Positions 26,113 to 35,727 of a stretch of DNA of 64,000 nucleotides are shown one piece after another; position 1 is the first letter of the stretch; every line of letters starts with the position of its first letter. Under the pieces are notes generated by a model, which made no database searches, was not told the origin of the DNA, and worked only from the letters and a program-made list of their open reading frames with translations. Location: the NCBI RefSeq assembly GCF_006476605.1, contig NZ_ML636810.1, positions 31,637 to 95,636 on the forward strand, read 5' to 3'. The position numbers and the translations under genes were made by a program. The DNA comes from Brucella gallinifaecis (GTDB lineage Bacteria > Pseudomonadota > Alphaproteobacteria > Rhizobiales > Rhizobiaceae).

Positions 26113-27936
26113 TTATTCAACCGTAACAGATTTTGCCAGATTGCGCGGCTGATCAACATCCGTACCCATCAAAACAGCAGTATGATAGGCGAGCATCTGG
26201 ATCGGCAAAGCATAAACAAGCGGAGCGATAAATTCCGGCACATCCGGCAAGACAATGGTCGCCATCGTATCAAGGCTTGCGCTTGCGGCACCCTTTTTAT
26301 CGGTGATCAGAATGATACGACCGCCGCGTGCTGCCACTTCCTGCATGTTGGAAACGGTCTTTTCATAGAGACGATCAGACGGTGCAATGACAATGACCGG
26401 CATGGTCTCATCAATAAGCGCGATCGGACCGTGCTTCAGCTCACCGGCAGCATAGCCTTCGGCATGGATATAGGAAATTTCCTTGAGCTTCAGCGCACCT
26501 TCCATAGCCAGCGGGAAAGAAGTTCCACGGCCAAGATATAGCACATGATTGACCTTTGAAAGCTCGGTGCAAACGGCCGCAATCTGTTCTTCAAGCTTCA
26601 AAACCTGATTGATAAAACGTGGTGCCTCGGAAAGTTCCCGAACCAGTTCCTGTTCTCGTTTTTCATCAATCACGCCACGCGCTTTTGCAGCGGCAATTGC
26701 CAGCGATGCCATGGTCGAAAGCTGGCATGTGAAAGCTTTGGTTGAGGCCACGCCAATTTCAGGACCGGCAAGTGTTGGGAAAACAGCATCGGATTCCCGT
26801 GCAATGGTCGAACCGGTAACATTGACCACAGAAGCGATTTTCAAGCCCTGCTGCTTGCAATAACGCAATGATGCAAGCGTATCAGCGGTTTCACCGGACT
26901 GCGAAACGAACATTGCCAGCGAATCTTTTGAAAGCGGCATTTCACGATAGCGGAATTCTGAAGCAATATCGCTATCAACCGGCAGACGCGCAATTTGTTC
27001 AAACCAGTATTTGCCGACTGAAGCTGCATAAAAGGCGGTGCCGCAGGCCGAAATGGTCAGACGGTCAATCTTGCTGAAATCGATCTTGACCGCTTCTTCA
27101 CGTACTTTACCGGTCGTGAAGTCGAGATAATGAGCGAGCGTATGCGAGATGACTTCCGGCTGCTCGAACATCTCTTTTTGCATGAAGTGACGGTGATTGC
27201 CCTTGGAAACAAGCATATTGGCGGTCTGCGATTTTTGAATCTCGCGCTCAACCTGCACATTATTCTCATCATAGATGGTCACACCCTTACGGGTCAGCAC
27301 AGCCCAGTCGCCATCTTCAAGATAGGCAATCGTGTCGGTGAATGGTGACAATGCAATAGCGTCAGAGCCAAGGAACATTTCACCTTCGCCAAAGCCAACA
27401 GCCAAAGGCGGTCCCTGCCGCGCACCAATCAGCGTTTCTTCATCGCCGGAAAACAGGAAAGCAAGCGCAAAAGCGCCCTGTAACAAGGGCAGGCTATCAC
27501 GCACAGCTTCAACCGGCGATTTTCCCTTTTCCAGTTCGCGCGTCACGAGATGGGCGACAGCCTCGGTATCCGTTTCGGTCTCAAACCTGTAACCGTCGGC
27601 TTCAAGCATTGTGCGCAGTTCGGCAAAGTTTTCGATAATGCCATTATGCACAACAGCCAGACGCGGTGTGATATGTGGATGCGCATTACGCTCAACCGGC
27701 TTGCCATGTGTCGCCCAGCGGGTATGACCGATGCCGATCACACCCGGAAGCGGATCAGCCGCAAGGCGCTTTTCAAGATTGACCAGCTTGCCCTCGGCGC
27801 GGCGGCGATCAAGCGTTCCATCCACCAATGTGGCAATACCGGCAGAATCATAACCGCGATATTCAAGCCGCTTCAACGCATCAACAAGACGCGGTGCGAC
27901 TTCGTCATTGCCGATAATGCCGATAATTCCACACAT
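26113..27936 (-). CDS. glmS: glutamine-fructose-6-phosphate aminotransferase (isomerizing)
   Basis: A 607-residue enzyme that makes glucosamine 6-phosphate, the first step to UDP-GlcNAc. Starts MCGIIGIIGNDEVAP, so that Cys2 becomes the N-terminal nucleophile of the glutaminase domain; the HTRWATHGKP and HNGIIENFAELR segments follow. Two SIS domains bind fructose 6-phosphate (SACGTAFYAASVGKYW; SQSGETADTLASLRYCK; CAEGYAAGELKHGPIAL type), ending in the conserved DVDQPRNLAKSVTVE. Only the ATG at 27936 gives the required MC start. No glmS ribozyme is visible upstream. Confidence 0.97.
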   Translation of the reverse strand: MCGIIGIIGNDEVAPRLVDALKRLEYRGYDSAGIATLVDGTLDRRRAEGKLVNLEKRLAADPLPGVIGIGHTRWATHGKPVERNAHPHITPRLAVVHNGIIENFAELRTMLEADGYRFETETDTEAVAHLVTRELEKGKSPVEAVRDSLPLLQGAFALAFLFSGDEETLIGARQGPPLAVGFGEGEMFLGSDAIALSPFTDTIAYLEDGDWAVLTRKGVTIYDENNVQVEREIQKSQTANMLVSKGNHRHFMQKEMFEQPEVISHTLAHYLDFTTGKVREEAVKIDFSKIDRLTISACGTAFYAASVGKYWFEQIARLPVDSDIASEFRYREMPLSKDSLAMFVSQSGETADTLASLRYCKQQGLKIASVVNVTGSTIARESDAVFPTLAGPEIGVASTKAFTCQLSTMASLAIAAAKARGVIDEKREQELVRELSEAPRFINQVLKLEEQIAAVCTELSKVNHVLYLGRGTSFPLAMEGALKLKEISYIHAEGYAAGELKHGPIALIDETMPVIVIAPSDRLYEKTVSNMQEVAARGGRIILITDKKGAASASLDTMATIVLPDVPEFIAPLVYALPIQMLAYHTAVLMGTDVDQPRNLAKSVTVE

Positions 27937-28037
27937 ATTGTGCTCCAAATCCGAGATTTACGCATATTGCTGCGATTTAAAACTTCTAAAGCTGAACGGC
28001 AACCCGATGGGTTGTCATTCTTCACTCTGTTTACTAA

Positions 28038-29402
28038 TCATTTCGACGCAGTTTTAGCCGCTTTGATGGCAGCATTTTTTTCACGCAGCAACTTTCCACG
28101 ACCTTCTTTGGTTTCCTGTCGTGCGCGACCAAAAGCCAGCGCATCAGCAGGTACATCATTTGTGATCGTGCTGCCTGATGCAATATAGGCATTGTCACCA
28201 ATCGATACAGGTGCCACCAGCGAACTGTTTGAACCAACAAAGGCGTTTTCGCCAATCACGGTCTTAAACTTGTTATATCCGTCATAATTGCAGGTGATTG
28301 TGCCTGCACCGATATTGCTCGATGCTCCAATAATAGCATCACCGATATAGGTTAGATGATTGATCTTGGCGCCCTTGCCGACTTCTGCATTCTTCACCTC
28401 GCAGAAATTTCCAACTTTGGATTTTTCACCGAGATTTGCCCCCGGACGCAAACGCGCAAATGGCCCGATTTCGGCATTCGCTCCAATTCTGGCGCCTTCT
28501 ATATGCGAAAAAGCATGAATCAGCGCACCGGATGCCACATAAACATTGGGCCCGAAAAACACATTTGGTTCGATGATGACATCGGATTCAATCAGCGTAT
28601 CATGCGAAAAGAACACCGTTTCCGGTGCAACAAGCGTAACACCCGCCAGCATCATTTCCTGACGCTTGCGGTTCTGCCAGATCTTTTCAGCTTCAGCGAG
28701 TTCCGCACGATTATTGATGCCAATCACATTATCAACAGGCACTTCAATCGCCACCACATTCAAAGATTTATCATGGGCGAGCGCAACAATATCGGTGAGA
28801 TAATATTCACCCTTGGCGTTTTTATTTTCAACCGCATCAAGCAAAGCAAGCGCGTGGCTACCGCGAACAGCCATAAGCCCACCATTGCAAAAACCAATCT
28901 GCTTCTGTTGTTCGGTGGCTTCCTTTTCCTCAACAATCGCTATCAGCTTGCCATTTTCTTCGATCAGGCGGCCATAGCCATGCGAACTTTCCGGGCGAAA
29001 ACCTATAACGACAACATCAGCGCCATCCGCAAGCCTGTTGCGTGCCGCCTGTAATGAATGCGCTTCAATAAGCGGTGTATCGCCAAAGACAATCAGCAGA
29101 TCATCATAGCCGCGTTCGATTGCTTCACGCGCAGCCAGAACTGCATGGGCCGTACCAAGACGCTCTTTCTGCTCGAAAGCCGAAACGCCATCCGTGATTT
29201 TTTCGACCGCGCTACGCACCTCATCAGCGCCCCGTCCGACCACCAGTGCAACATCACTTTTGCCTGTGCCCTGGACAGCTTTGACCACATGTGAAACGAG
29301 CGGCAAGCCTGCCACCTGATGCAGCACTTTTGGCAAATTCGATTTCATACGTGTGCCTTCGCCAGCGGCAAGCACGATGGAAAGGCAGGTACGTTCGGTC
29401 AT
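28038..29402 (-). CDS. glmU: bifunctional UDP-GlcNAc pyrophosphorylase / glucosamine-1-phosphate acetyltransferase
   Basis: A 454-residue bifunctional enzyme for the last two steps to UDP-GlcNAc. N-terminal uridyltransferase with [22 protein letters not shown] (residues 11-32), then VFGDTPLI and [11 protein letters not shown]-terminal left-handed beta-helix acetyltransferase with hexapeptide repeats ([34 protein letters not shown]) and the NCEVKNAE-like loop here [11 protein letters not shown]. Downstream of it on the same strand is glmS (101-base gap), so the two pathway genes probably form one operon. Confidence 0.96.
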   Translation of the reverse strand: MTERTCLSIVLAAGEGTRMKSNLPKVLHQVAGLPLVSHVVKAVQGTGKSDVALVVGRGADEVRSAVEKITDGVSAFEQKERLGTAHAVLAAREAIERGYDDLLIVFGDTPLIEAHSLQAARNRLADGADVVVIGFRPESSHGYGRLIEENGKLIAIVEEKEATEQQKQIGFCNGGLMAVRGSHALALLDAVENKNAKGEYYLTDIVALAHDKSLNVVAIEVPVDNVIGINNRAELAEAEKIWQNRKRQEMMLAGVTLVAPETVFFSHDTLIESDVIIEPNVFFGPNVYVASGALIHAFSHIEGARIGANAEIGPFARLRPGANLGEKSKVGNFCEVKNAEVGKGAKINHLTYIGDAIIGASSNIGAGTITCNYDGYNKFKTVIGENAFVGSNSSLVAPVSIGDNAYIASGSTITNDVPADALAFGRARQETKEGRGKLLREKNAAIKAAKTASK

Positions 29403-29472
29403 GATATCGTCCAGAATGATTGAAGGCTTCTCTGCTCAATAGCATCAAAGCGTATATGGAAGCTTACAGCTT

Positions 29473-30222
29473 TTATCCCAGTCTGCCCAAAGCCGGAAAT
29501 GTTTCAAGCAGCCAGAAAGAGAAAGATTGCATTCCGCCTGTCAGGAAAAGAATGCCAGCCATAATCAAAAGAACGCCCATGGCTTTTTCGACTTTACCCA
29601 GATGGACACGAAAACGGGATAAAAATCGCATGAAAGCGCCCGAGAAAAGGGCAGCAATCAAAAACGGAATACCAAGCCCCAGCGAATAAACGGCCAAAAG
29701 CGCTGCGCCCTCGACGACTGTATTACTGCCGCCTGCCAAGGTGAGGATCGGCCCCAGAACCGGGCCAATACACGGTGTCCAGCCAAATGCAAAAGCCAGC
29801 CCCATCACATAAGCGCCCAATGGTGTTGCGGGTGCACTTCTTGCCTGAAAACGAGCCTCACGCGACAGAAAAGAAAACCGCAGCACCCCAAGGAAATTAA
29901 GGCCCATCAGGATGATGACAACACCGGCCACCATTGCAATTTCCTGCTGCCACATACGCAGGAAAGCACCAATCGATGATGCACCGGCGCCAAGAGCGAC
30001 AAAAACAGTGGTAAAACCGAGTACAAAGCAAATAGCTGCAAAAGCAAGCGAACGCCTGTGTGAAGGAGCTGCCGCAATACGCGCTTGCTTGTCAGCACGA
30101 AAATCTTCCACGCTCACACCCGCCATATAGCAAAGATAAGGCGGAACCAGTGGCAGGACACAGGGCGAAAGAAACGACAGGGCACCTGCACCGGCAGCTG
30201 TCAGATAAGAAACACTAAGCAC
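29473..30222 (-). CDS. ccdA: cytochrome c biogenesis protein CcdA (DsbD-like transmembrane domain)
   Basis: A 249-residue membrane protein with six spans that carries electrons from cytoplasmic thioredoxin to the periplasm for cytochrome c maturation. Two half-repeats each carry the redox cysteine: SFLSPCVLPLVPPYLCYMAG (residues 17-36) and FGWTPCIGPVLGPILTLAG (around 143-161). Length is typical. Transcribed toward glmU with a ~70-base gap. Confidence 0.92.
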   Translation of the reverse strand: MLSVSYLTAAGAGALSFLSPCVLPLVPPYLCYMAGVSVEDFRADKQARIAAAPSHRRSLAFAAICFVLGFTTVFVALGAGASSIGAFLRMWQQEIAMVAGVVIILMGLNFLGVLRFSFLSREARFQARSAPATPLGAYVMGLAFAFGWTPCIGPVLGPILTLAGGSNTVVEGAALLAVYSLGLGIPFLIAALFSGAFMRFLSRFRVHLGKVEKAMGVLLIMAGILFLTGGMQSFSFWLLETFPALGRLG

Positions 30223-30583
30223 TAAAACCTCATAATATCAGACAGGCTAATTATTATCTCAAACATACAAATAGCTCTAGTCATTTGTTTTTGAACAATG
30301 ACTGATGCAGCTTGTCAAAAATTCTTAATTTATCGCAAAACCTTGGTGGCGAGCGCCTATCCACACACCTTATGGCACCAGTGTGGCGCTACTTTCAATA
30401 TGGAACCCATTCGAGCACCAGTTCACCCCTGGTATCACTTGGCTTTCGGAAATATTGCAGACGGATGCTGGATTATTATTGTGACCGTAAAATCACGGGA
30501 CGATGGTCGAAATAAAGGCAGGTACAGCGACCTGATATGGACCAGCCTGAACAGAAGCTTTAATTTCATATAATATACAAAAA
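30223..30583. other. intergenic region between ccdA and the autotransporter terminator
   Basis: About 360 bases. Open frames of 67-91 codons exist on the plus strand (for instance 30298-30573) but they lack ribosome sites, begin in an AT-rich promoter-like zone and resemble nothing I know. The left part should hold the ccdA promoter. I see no other structure. Confidence 0.35.
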
Positions 30584-30609
30584 AACTCGCCCGGTTAACC
30601 GGGCGAGTT
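30584..30609. terminator. terminator after the autotransporter gene
   Basis: Perfect 26-base palindrome, arms AACTCGCCCGGTT / AACCGGGCGAGTT, with A/T runs on both sides, 14 bases after the autotransporter stop (30623). Confidence 0.85.
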
Positions 30610-30622
30610 TTGTTAATTTGGC

Positions 30623-33600
30623 TCAGAACCTGACATTCAAAGTAGCGTTAAAGCCATTTTGTTTGGCTCCATTTCCATATTGGCCACTATAATTAATGCC
30701 AAGTGTGGAAATCTTGCTCAAATCGACTTCAAAGCCTGCTCCAAGAACTGCAACATCCTTGGCAATAGCCACGCCATCTACACTAAATGCCTGGCTGCCG
30801 CCAAAGGACTGAAGAGATGATGGGATAATATCGCCATATGCATGGCGCCATCCAAGCGTTCCCGTCAATTTGGCATTTGTGGCACCAAGGGCAATCGTTG
30901 AGGCCGCACGCAGACCCAATGTTGTAAAGGTCGTGTTTGTCGTATCTTTCTCAACGGACAGAGCCGCGTTGCCACCCTGCTCGGTGAAGCCATTCGTGCG
31001 CAAACTGATATGCGAAAGATTTGCAAATGGCTCAAACGAAGCAGATGCCGTATCAATACGATAACCGACTTCACCAAAGGCCTGAAGCGAACGGGCGTTG
31101 TAATCTGCACTCAAGCTATCTTCAAAACCGGAATACCATACCGAGCGTGACGCATCAATCTTGTGCCAGCTCTGCACCAGACCCAAACGCAGGCCGATAG
31201 CATCCCACTGATTACCGCCGTAAATTCCCAGATGCCAGTTATCGCTGGTGGCAGAGGATGAACGGTTTTTCCCATCCAGATCAGTTTTGCTATACCCACC
31301 GGCAATACCAAGCCTCCAGTTGGATTGCAGAGCAAAATCTACACCCGATATGAAGCCGCCAACCGAAGTTTTCAAACCACCAGCATTGTCGTTACCAGAT
31401 TGATTAACCCAGGAGCCAAAACCGGTTGCCCAGAGCGCATAGCTATTTGAGGCCTCTGCCGAGGTTGCACGATCAATCGCCTGTGCGCCGGAAGATTTCG
31501 AAACCTTTGCATAGGACAATGCAGGGACATTCGTTGCTGCAACCCCATCGAATGCCCCACGCAGACGCTCATTGATAGCATCAGCGCTCAGGTGAGACGT
31601 TTCGATCAAACCGGATTTATTCGATGCATAGCTGTCACCTGAGAGTTGCTCAAATGCCTGACGGGCACCGGAGGCATCCAGCAGGGAAACAGAATTCACC
31701 AATGTATTCTGTAAATTCAGGCTATCAAGCGCATCAGCAGTTGCTGCCTGATTAGCAGTCTCGGCCACGCTGGAAAAAGCAACATCATTTCGGCTGAGCG
31801 TCAACTGAACTTCCTGCTTATCAAGCGGCAACGCAGACCGATAGGCAACCTGTTCAGCTTCTTTTGTGTAGCTAAGCTCAGGATCGATGAACACCAGATC
31901 TTCGCTAAACTCAACATTGTCAAATTTTGTGCCGCCAAAACTGTTTGCGGTCAAAATCGTATAGGCACTGCCAATCTTATACCCATCCAATGGAGTAACC
32001 TTGACAGAGCCAGCAAGGTTTGCGGTTCCATTAACTTCTATACGATCAGAATTGCCATTTTTATCTATTTCGACCAGATAAGTCGATTCACTGCCCAGTG
32101 TAAGATCTTTACCAACAGTAATTACGCCAAGCGAATTACCCGGCCCAATCGAACCATTACTCGTAACATTACCGGAAATTATCCAGTTTCCGCCAAGGAC
32201 AGACTGTGGGTTTATGAGCGCATCACCACCCAAGATTATTGGTGTATTATGGCCACCCTTTGTCGATGAACCTGCATGGAGCGTCAAGTCACCGGCAATA
32301 AACGCACCTTCAGGGTGGAATTCAGCTTTACTGCCAACCAGAACAAGATTGCCAGCAATAGAGGTATTCTCACCAAAGTTCAAAGTGCTACCTTTTTCAG
32401 TGGTAATATCTTTGATGCCTCGTATCGAACCGGTCCAGCTTGCACCTTCTTTGACGAAGAAGTTGGTTTGACCAACCTTATCCTCGGCCTCGTCAACAAT
32501 ATCGCCTTTGCTTTGCGAACCTGCATCAAGCGTAAAATTAACTGTGCCGTCCAGACCACCTTCTACGCGATTGACCTGAAGCAAAGTACCATTATTGACT
32601 GTAGCCACAGTTCCCTTACCGAAAACGATATCCGCTACATCTGCATCAGAATTCAGAAGAACACTTACAGTGGCAGCATTTTCAGATGAAAGCGACGTAT
32701 CCTTGACCTCGACACGACTTGAACCGACAACGGCAATCGAGGATGCCTGATCACCGGTCGTTGTAATCGTACCACCATCAAGGGTAACGCTGCCACCATA
32801 GGTTGCGACAACACCATGCGCATAGGCGCCAGATGTTGTGACATTGGTGTTTACAACATTAAGCACGCCACCTTGGGCTGTCTGATCTTTGTAAACTGAT
32901 TTACGATCATTATTGGCAACCAAAGCACTGGTATCTTTGCCAGATGTGACAATTTCTGAATTCGCAATGTTAATGGTTGATGCTGATTCAGCAATCGCAC
33001 CATAGCTCTTGCTGACGATCCTTACATTATCCGCATTGATAACGCCCTGATCGACAGCATGCAGGGCCGTCGCCCAGCTCGTTCCATCCTGCGCGTTAAC
33101 GGTAATCGTACCGCCCGTCAGATTGACTGTTCCGGCTGTGGAACCATCATAAACTGTGGAATTAGTACCGTTGCCACCAGCCTGCACAGCATGCGCGGCT
33201 TCACCATTGGTGGTAATATCCGCATTGCTGGTAATTGTACCGTCTTTTATCGCCAGAAGACCATAGCCACGTTTACCATCGGTGGTGATGCTGCCACCTT
33301 TAACATCCGCCTGACCACGCTCAGTGGAGAAAACACCATATGCATTTAAGCCGGTTGTTTCGATTACAGTGTCTGTCAGCGTAACCAGACCACCATCATC
33401 TGCATAAGCACCCGTAGCATTTGTGCCTGTCGTTTTGATAACCGAGTTGCTGGCAGAAACTTTACCCGCATCCACGTCCTGATCATTATTGGCGATAATG
33501 CCATGTGCACTTACGCCCGATGTGGTAATATCGGCGCCATCCAACGCGATTTCCGAGCCACTTTCAGCAAATGCACCAAAGCCATTTTTGCCGACTGTCA

Positions 33601-34033
33601 CAATCTTGGCGGCACCTGATATGCTTCCGCCATCAATAGCATGCAGCCCGAACGAATCAGAACCTGAAGTTTCCACCGAAACCCCGGACCCCAGACGGAT
33701 AAGGGAAGCATCATTGCCCGTGTAATTTTTTCCACCAGAGGCTCCGACCTGAATGCCATGCGCCTTACTGCCTTTTGTTTCGACAACTACATTGGAAACA
33801 TCAAGTGTGGAATTTGAGTGAACAAGCACACCCCATGCACGTTTGCTGGAAGCACCGCTTGTTTCAGCTTTGTAAGTCTGACCTGAGATATTGTCAACAG
33901 CGTCTTTTGCAAGCGTATAAGCCGCGCCATTTACAACAGTGCCATCCGCAGAAAATGCAACCGCGCCAGAAAGGACAACGACAATAGCTGTCGAGCCCAG
34001 GACCAGTTTGGCATTTCTAGACAAAATTTTCAT
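30623..34033 (-). CDS. type V autotransporter (outer membrane beta-barrel domain protein)
   Basis: A 1136-residue surface protein. Signal peptide 1-29 (MKILSRNAKLVLGSTAIVVVLSGAVAFSA). Residues ~30-640 form a beta-helix passenger built of degenerate repeats of about 35-45 residues; a recurring pattern is a turn like T(S)GxxAxG followed by a short strand (for instance GVSAHGIIANN, GTNATGAYADDGG, GLNAYGVFSTERG, GKRGYGLLAIKDG). Residues ~640-720 hold a junction (GNVTSNGSIGPGNSLGVITVG, a pertactin-like signature). The C-terminal ~280 residues are the translocator barrel, starting near SYALWATGFGSWVNQ and ending NATLNVRF with the terminal phenylalanine required for assembly. Adhesion is likely but unproven. 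Monocistronic. Confidence 0.92.
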   Translation of the reverse strand: MKILSRNAKLVLGSTAIVVVLSGAVAFSADGTVVNGAAYTLAKDAVDNISGQTYKAETSGASSKRAWGVLVHSNSTLDVSNVVVETKGSKAHGIQVGASGGKNYTGNDASLIRLGSGVSVETSGSDSFGLHAIDGGSISGAAKIVTVGKNGFGAFAESGSEIALDGADITTSGVSAHGIIANNDQDVDAGKVSASNSVIKTTGTNATGAYADDGGLVTLTDTVIETTGLNAYGVFSTERGQADVKGGSITTDGKRGYGLLAIKDGTITSNADITTNGEAAHAVQAGGNGTNSTVYDGSTAGTVNLTGGTITVNAQDGTSWATALHAVDQGVINADNVRIVSKSYGAIAESASTINIANSEIVTSGKDTSALVANNDRKSVYKDQTAQGGVLNVVNTNVTTSGAYAHGVVATYGGSVTLDGGTITTTGDQASSIAVVGSSRVEVKDTSLSSENAATVSVLLNSDADVADIVFGKGTVATVNNGTLLQVNRVEGGLDGTVNFTLDAGSQSKGDIVDEAEDKVGQTNFFVKEGASWTGSIRGIKDITTEKGSTLNFGENTSIAGNLVLVGSKAEFHPEGAFIAGDLTLHAGSSTKGGHNTPIILGGDALINPQSVLGGNWIISGNVTSNGSIGPGNSLGVITVGKDLTLGSESTYLVEIDKNGNSDRIEVNGTANLAGSVKVTPLDGYKIGSAYTILTANSFGGTKFDNVEFSEDLVFIDPELSYTKEAEQVAYRSALPLDKQEVQLTLSRNDVAFSSVAETANQAATADALDSLNLQNTLVNSVSLLDASGARQAFEQLSGDSYASNKSGLIETSHLSADAINERLRGAFDGVAATNVPALSYAKVSKSSGAQAIDRATSAEASNSYALWATGFGSWVNQSGNDNAGGLKTSVGGFISGVDFALQSNWRLGIAGGYSKTDLDGKNRSSSATSDNWHLGIYGGNQWDAIGLRLGLVQSWHKIDASRSVWYSGFEDSLSADYNARSLQAFGEVGYRIDTASASFEPFANLSHISLRTNGFTEQGGNAALSVEKDTTNTTFTTLGLRAASTIALGATNAKLTGTLGWRHAYGDIIPSSLQSFGGSQAFSVDGVAIAKDVAVLGAGFEVDLSKISTLGINYSGQYGNGAKQNGFNATLNVRF

Positions 34034-34339
34034 AAATCCCCCGTAGTAGAAACACGTTCTACAGCAAGCCTCAACCCCTAATTCAGCCCATATAGCATGA
34101 CTATAAATTTGCTACCTATAAGCACATTATGTAAAAGTAGTAAACCTTAATATACATAACTATCAATGAACTTATTAAAGACTGTTAATTATTTCCTTCC
34201 ATAATGCCTTGATCAAAACTGGATTCTGTCGCTACAGCAGAACGAGACTATGTCCCCCCAGATAAATGGCAAAATATTTGTCCTGAACCACGCAGTTTCC
34301 CGAGAACCATTTCACGTCTTTCGGGCTTTTCTTAAAAAA
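34034..34339. other. AT-rich region upstream of the autotransporter
   Basis: About 300 bases, notably AT-rich between 34080 and 34200, with no credible gene. It should contain the autotransporter promoter; the composition differs from the genes around it. I found no clear operator or homopolymer tract of the phase-variation type. Confidence 0.4.
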
Positions 34340-34360
34340 AACCCGCTCAATGAGCGGGTT
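34340..34360. terminator. terminator after xylA
   Basis: Arms AACCCGCTCA / TGAGCGGGTT with a single-base loop position, A run on one side (TTTTTT on the minus strand), 17 bases after the xylA stop. Confidence 0.85.
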
Positions 34361-34377
34361 TTCCATTCTCAGATCGA

Positions 34378-35685
34378 TCACACGTAGCGATTGACCACAT
34401 TCTCCAGATATTCCTGACGACCGGATTTTGGTTGTGGATTAATATCTTTTGCTTCCACCTCAGCGGCAATCTGCTCCAGCGAAAGGCTGGTTGCGAGCTT
34501 TTTGCCGAAATCGCCGGACCAGTTGGCGTAGCGCTCATCAAGCGGCTTTGCCAAAGCGCCATCTTCCAGCATACGGGCAGCGGCCTTGAGGCCACGCGCA
34601 CAGCAGTCCATACCGCCAATATGACCAATTAGCAGATCCTGAGGATCAAGCGACTGACGACGGAGTTTAGCATCAAAATTAGTGCCGCCATTCTTGAAAC
34701 CACCATCCAGCAGAACCTGATAATAAGCCAGCGCCATTTCCGGCACATTGTTGGGGAACTGGTCGGTGTCCCAACCCGACTGATAATCATTACGGTTCAT
34801 GTCGATGGAACCGAGGATTCCAAGGCTGCGAGCCAGCGCCAGTTCATGCTCGAATGAATGGCCTGCAAGAATGGCATGGCCCTGTTCGATATTGACCTTC
34901 ACTTCATTCTCAAGACCATAACGCTTGAGGAAGCCATAAACCGTCGCCACATCATAATCATATTGATGCTTGGTCGGTTCCTGCGGCTTTGGCTCGATCA
35001 GGATCGTGCCCTTGAAGCCGATCTTGTGCTTATACTCGACAACGAGATTGAGGAAACGGCCCATATTATCAAGTTCGCGGCCAAGATCTGTGTTGAGAAG
35101 GGTTTCATAACCTTCACGACCGCCCCAAAGCACATAATTGTCACCGCCAAGACGCTTGGTGGCATCAAGACAGGTTTTGACAGTTGCGGCGGCAAAAGCA
35201 AAAACTTCCGGGTCCGGGTTTGTCGCAGCACCTGACATATAACGGCGATGCGAGAAGAGGTTAGCCGTGCCCCATAAAAGCTTTATGCCGGTTTCTGCCT
35301 GTTTCTGCTCGAAAATATCGACAATGGCTTCAAGGTTTCTGGTGTTTTCAGCAAAATTATTGCCTTCCGGGCGCACATCAGCATCGTGGAAGCAATAAAA
35401 CGGCGCACCAAGAAGCGAGAAAAATTCAAACGCCACATCCGCTTTCAGCTTTGCAGCTTCAAGACCGTCCTTATACCATGGGCGGTCAAAAGTGCGTCCA
35501 CCGAATGGATCCCCACCTTCCCATGCGAATGTATGCCAATAGGCAACAGCAAAACGTAAGTGATCTTCCAAACGCTTGCCAAGGACGATTTCGTCCGGGT
35601 TATAATGACGAAATGCCAGCGGGTTATCGCTGTCCGGGCCTTCGTAACGTATTTTCTGGATGTCGCCGAAAAATCCGGTGCTCAT
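34378..35685 (-). CDS. xylA: xylose isomerase
   Basis: A 435-residue cytoplasmic enzyme converting D-xylose to D-xylulose with two divalent metals. Class II (long) family segments: [32 protein letters not shown] with the catalytic His/Asp, [54 protein letters not shown] (metal ligands) and [21 protein letters not shown]. Start at 35685; GGAGGA lies five bases ahead, and another ATG directly before it is too close. Last gene of the regulator-xylB-xylA transcript. Confidence 0.97.
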   Translation of the reverse strand: MSTGFFGDIQKIRYEGPDSDNPLAFRHYNPDEIVLGKRLEDHLRFAVAYWHTFAWEGGDPFGGRTFDRPWYKDGLEAAKLKADVAFEFFSLLGAPFYCFHDADVRPEGNNFAENTRNLEAIVDIFEQKQAETGIKLLWGTANLFSHRRYMSGAATNPDPEVFAFAAATVKTCLDATKRLGGDNYVLWGGREGYETLLNTDLGRELDNMGRFLNLVVEYKHKIGFKGTILIEPKPQEPTKHQYDYDVATVYGFLKRYGLENEVKVNIEQGHAILAGHSFEHELALARSLGILGSIDMNRNDYQSGWDTDQFPNNVPEMALAYYQVLLDGGFKNGGTNFDAKLRRQSLDPQDLLIGHIGGMDCCARGLKAAARMLEDGALAKPLDERYANWSGDFGKKLATSLSLEQIAAEVEAKDINPQPKSGRQEYLENVVNRYV

Positions 35686-35727
35686 CATATTCCTCCAATG
35701 TTGATGCAAATGATACTATCTGGTCTC

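Noticed and set aside
27937..28037. glmS ribozyme/riboswitch upstream of glmS
   Set aside because: Only about 100 bases separate glmS from glmU and none of the ribozyme core motifs is visible; this ribozyme is mainly from Gram-positive bacteria.
28356..29054. 232-codon plus-strand open frame within glmU
   Set aside because: Antisense to the uridyltransferase and beta-helix coding region; no family features.
30298..30573. 91-codon plus-strand open frame upstream of the autotransporter terminator
   Set aside because: No ribosome binding site, alternative frames of similar length in the same interval, and no resemblance to a known protein.
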